Below are positions 63,907-64,000 of a stretch of 64,000 bases of DNA, piece after piece. How positions within the stretch are numbered: position 1 is the first letter of the stretch; each line of letters starts with the position of its first letter. The position numbers were made by a program, and so were the translations under genes. The notes beneath the pieces are model-generated. The model was given only the letters and a program-made list of their open reading frames with translations. It had not been told where the DNA came from and did not search any database. Source of the stretch: Bos javanicus (taxonomy: Eukaryota; Chordata; Mammalia; Artiodactyla; Bovidae); the NCBI RefSeq assembly GCF_032452875.1, contig NC_083871.1, positions 1,587,692 through 1,651,691 of the forward strand, written 5' to 3'.

Positions 63907-64000
63907 TGAAACTGAAGCCCCTCAATCGTGTCCGACTCTTTGCTACCCCGTGGACTGTAGCCCACCAGGCTCCTCTGTCCATGGGATTTTCCAGGCAAGA
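63907..64000 (-). mobile_element. Bov-tA SINE, reverse strand, cut by the window end
   Basis: gaagcccctcaatcgtgtcc, gctaccccgtggactgtagc and catgggattttccaggcaag are the reversed end and body of Bov-A/Bov-tA. The remainder lies outside the window. Confidence 0.9.

Overview
The window is nuclear DNA from a ruminant (cattle, sheep or goat lineage). The diagnostic signs are many BovB (RTE-type) LINE copies ending in TGAAC or TGATC repeats, Bov-tA and dimeric Bov-A2 SINEs with CTG/CAG tails, CHR-type tRNA SINEs, L1-BT-type L1 3' ends with a G-rich 3' UTR, a mariner terminus and ruminant ERV LTRs. I found no intact host gene, functional tRNA or rRNA gene, or CRISPR array. Every long reading frame is a piece of a retrotransposon protein or a composition artefact. 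The window is an AT-rich gene desert, or the inside of a very large intron, built mostly from layered retrotransposons. Family names come from remembered consensus motifs, so edges without a target-site duplication (TSD) are good to about 10-20 bp.

Layout. 1-7.5 kb: two BovB fragments in opposite orientation (the second with an 8-bp TSD), small SINE, L2 and CHR pieces, and an old L1 3' end. 7.5-11.6 kb: mostly unassigned AT-rich DNA with a 145-bp L1 mini-insertion, a CHR SINE and a Bov-tA. 11.6-21 kb: a reverse-strand ERV LTR split by a Bov-A2, a SINE cluster, three 1.1-kb BovB copies, and more SINEs. 21-30 kb: a 113-bp tandem duplication, ancient L2 and MER5A-like pieces, a reverse-strand L1 that keeps its 5' end but lacks its 3' end, a long L2, and a diverged 205-bp direct duplication in otherwise unique DNA. 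30-44.6 kb: four BovB copies, two over 3.2 kb, in alternating orientation, an L1 with an inverted 5' piece, and an LTR split by a BovB. 44.6-51.5 kb: reverse-strand L1 fragments and one young forward L1-BT with a 14-bp TSD. 51.5-62.7 kb: one old, near full-length forward L1 (5' UTR, ORF1, endonuclease, reverse transcriptase, C-terminus) opened by six later insertions. 62.7-64 kb: stacked L1 tails, a mariner terminus, unassigned DNA and a Bov-tA cut by the window end.

The elements do not form a pathway. BovB and L1 copies encode decayed endonuclease and reverse transcriptase. Bov-tA and Bov-A2 share the BovB-type tail and were presumably mobilised by BovB. CHR SINEs carry a tRNA-like head and were presumably mobilised by an L1-like enzyme. 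The most informative observations concern integration: two insertion 5' junctions (one BovB, one L1) carry fold-back inverted copies of the flanking target, one L1 shows the classic twin-priming inversion, and two independent long BovB copies share the same stop codon inside the endonuclease, as expected of a defective subfamily mobilised in trans.
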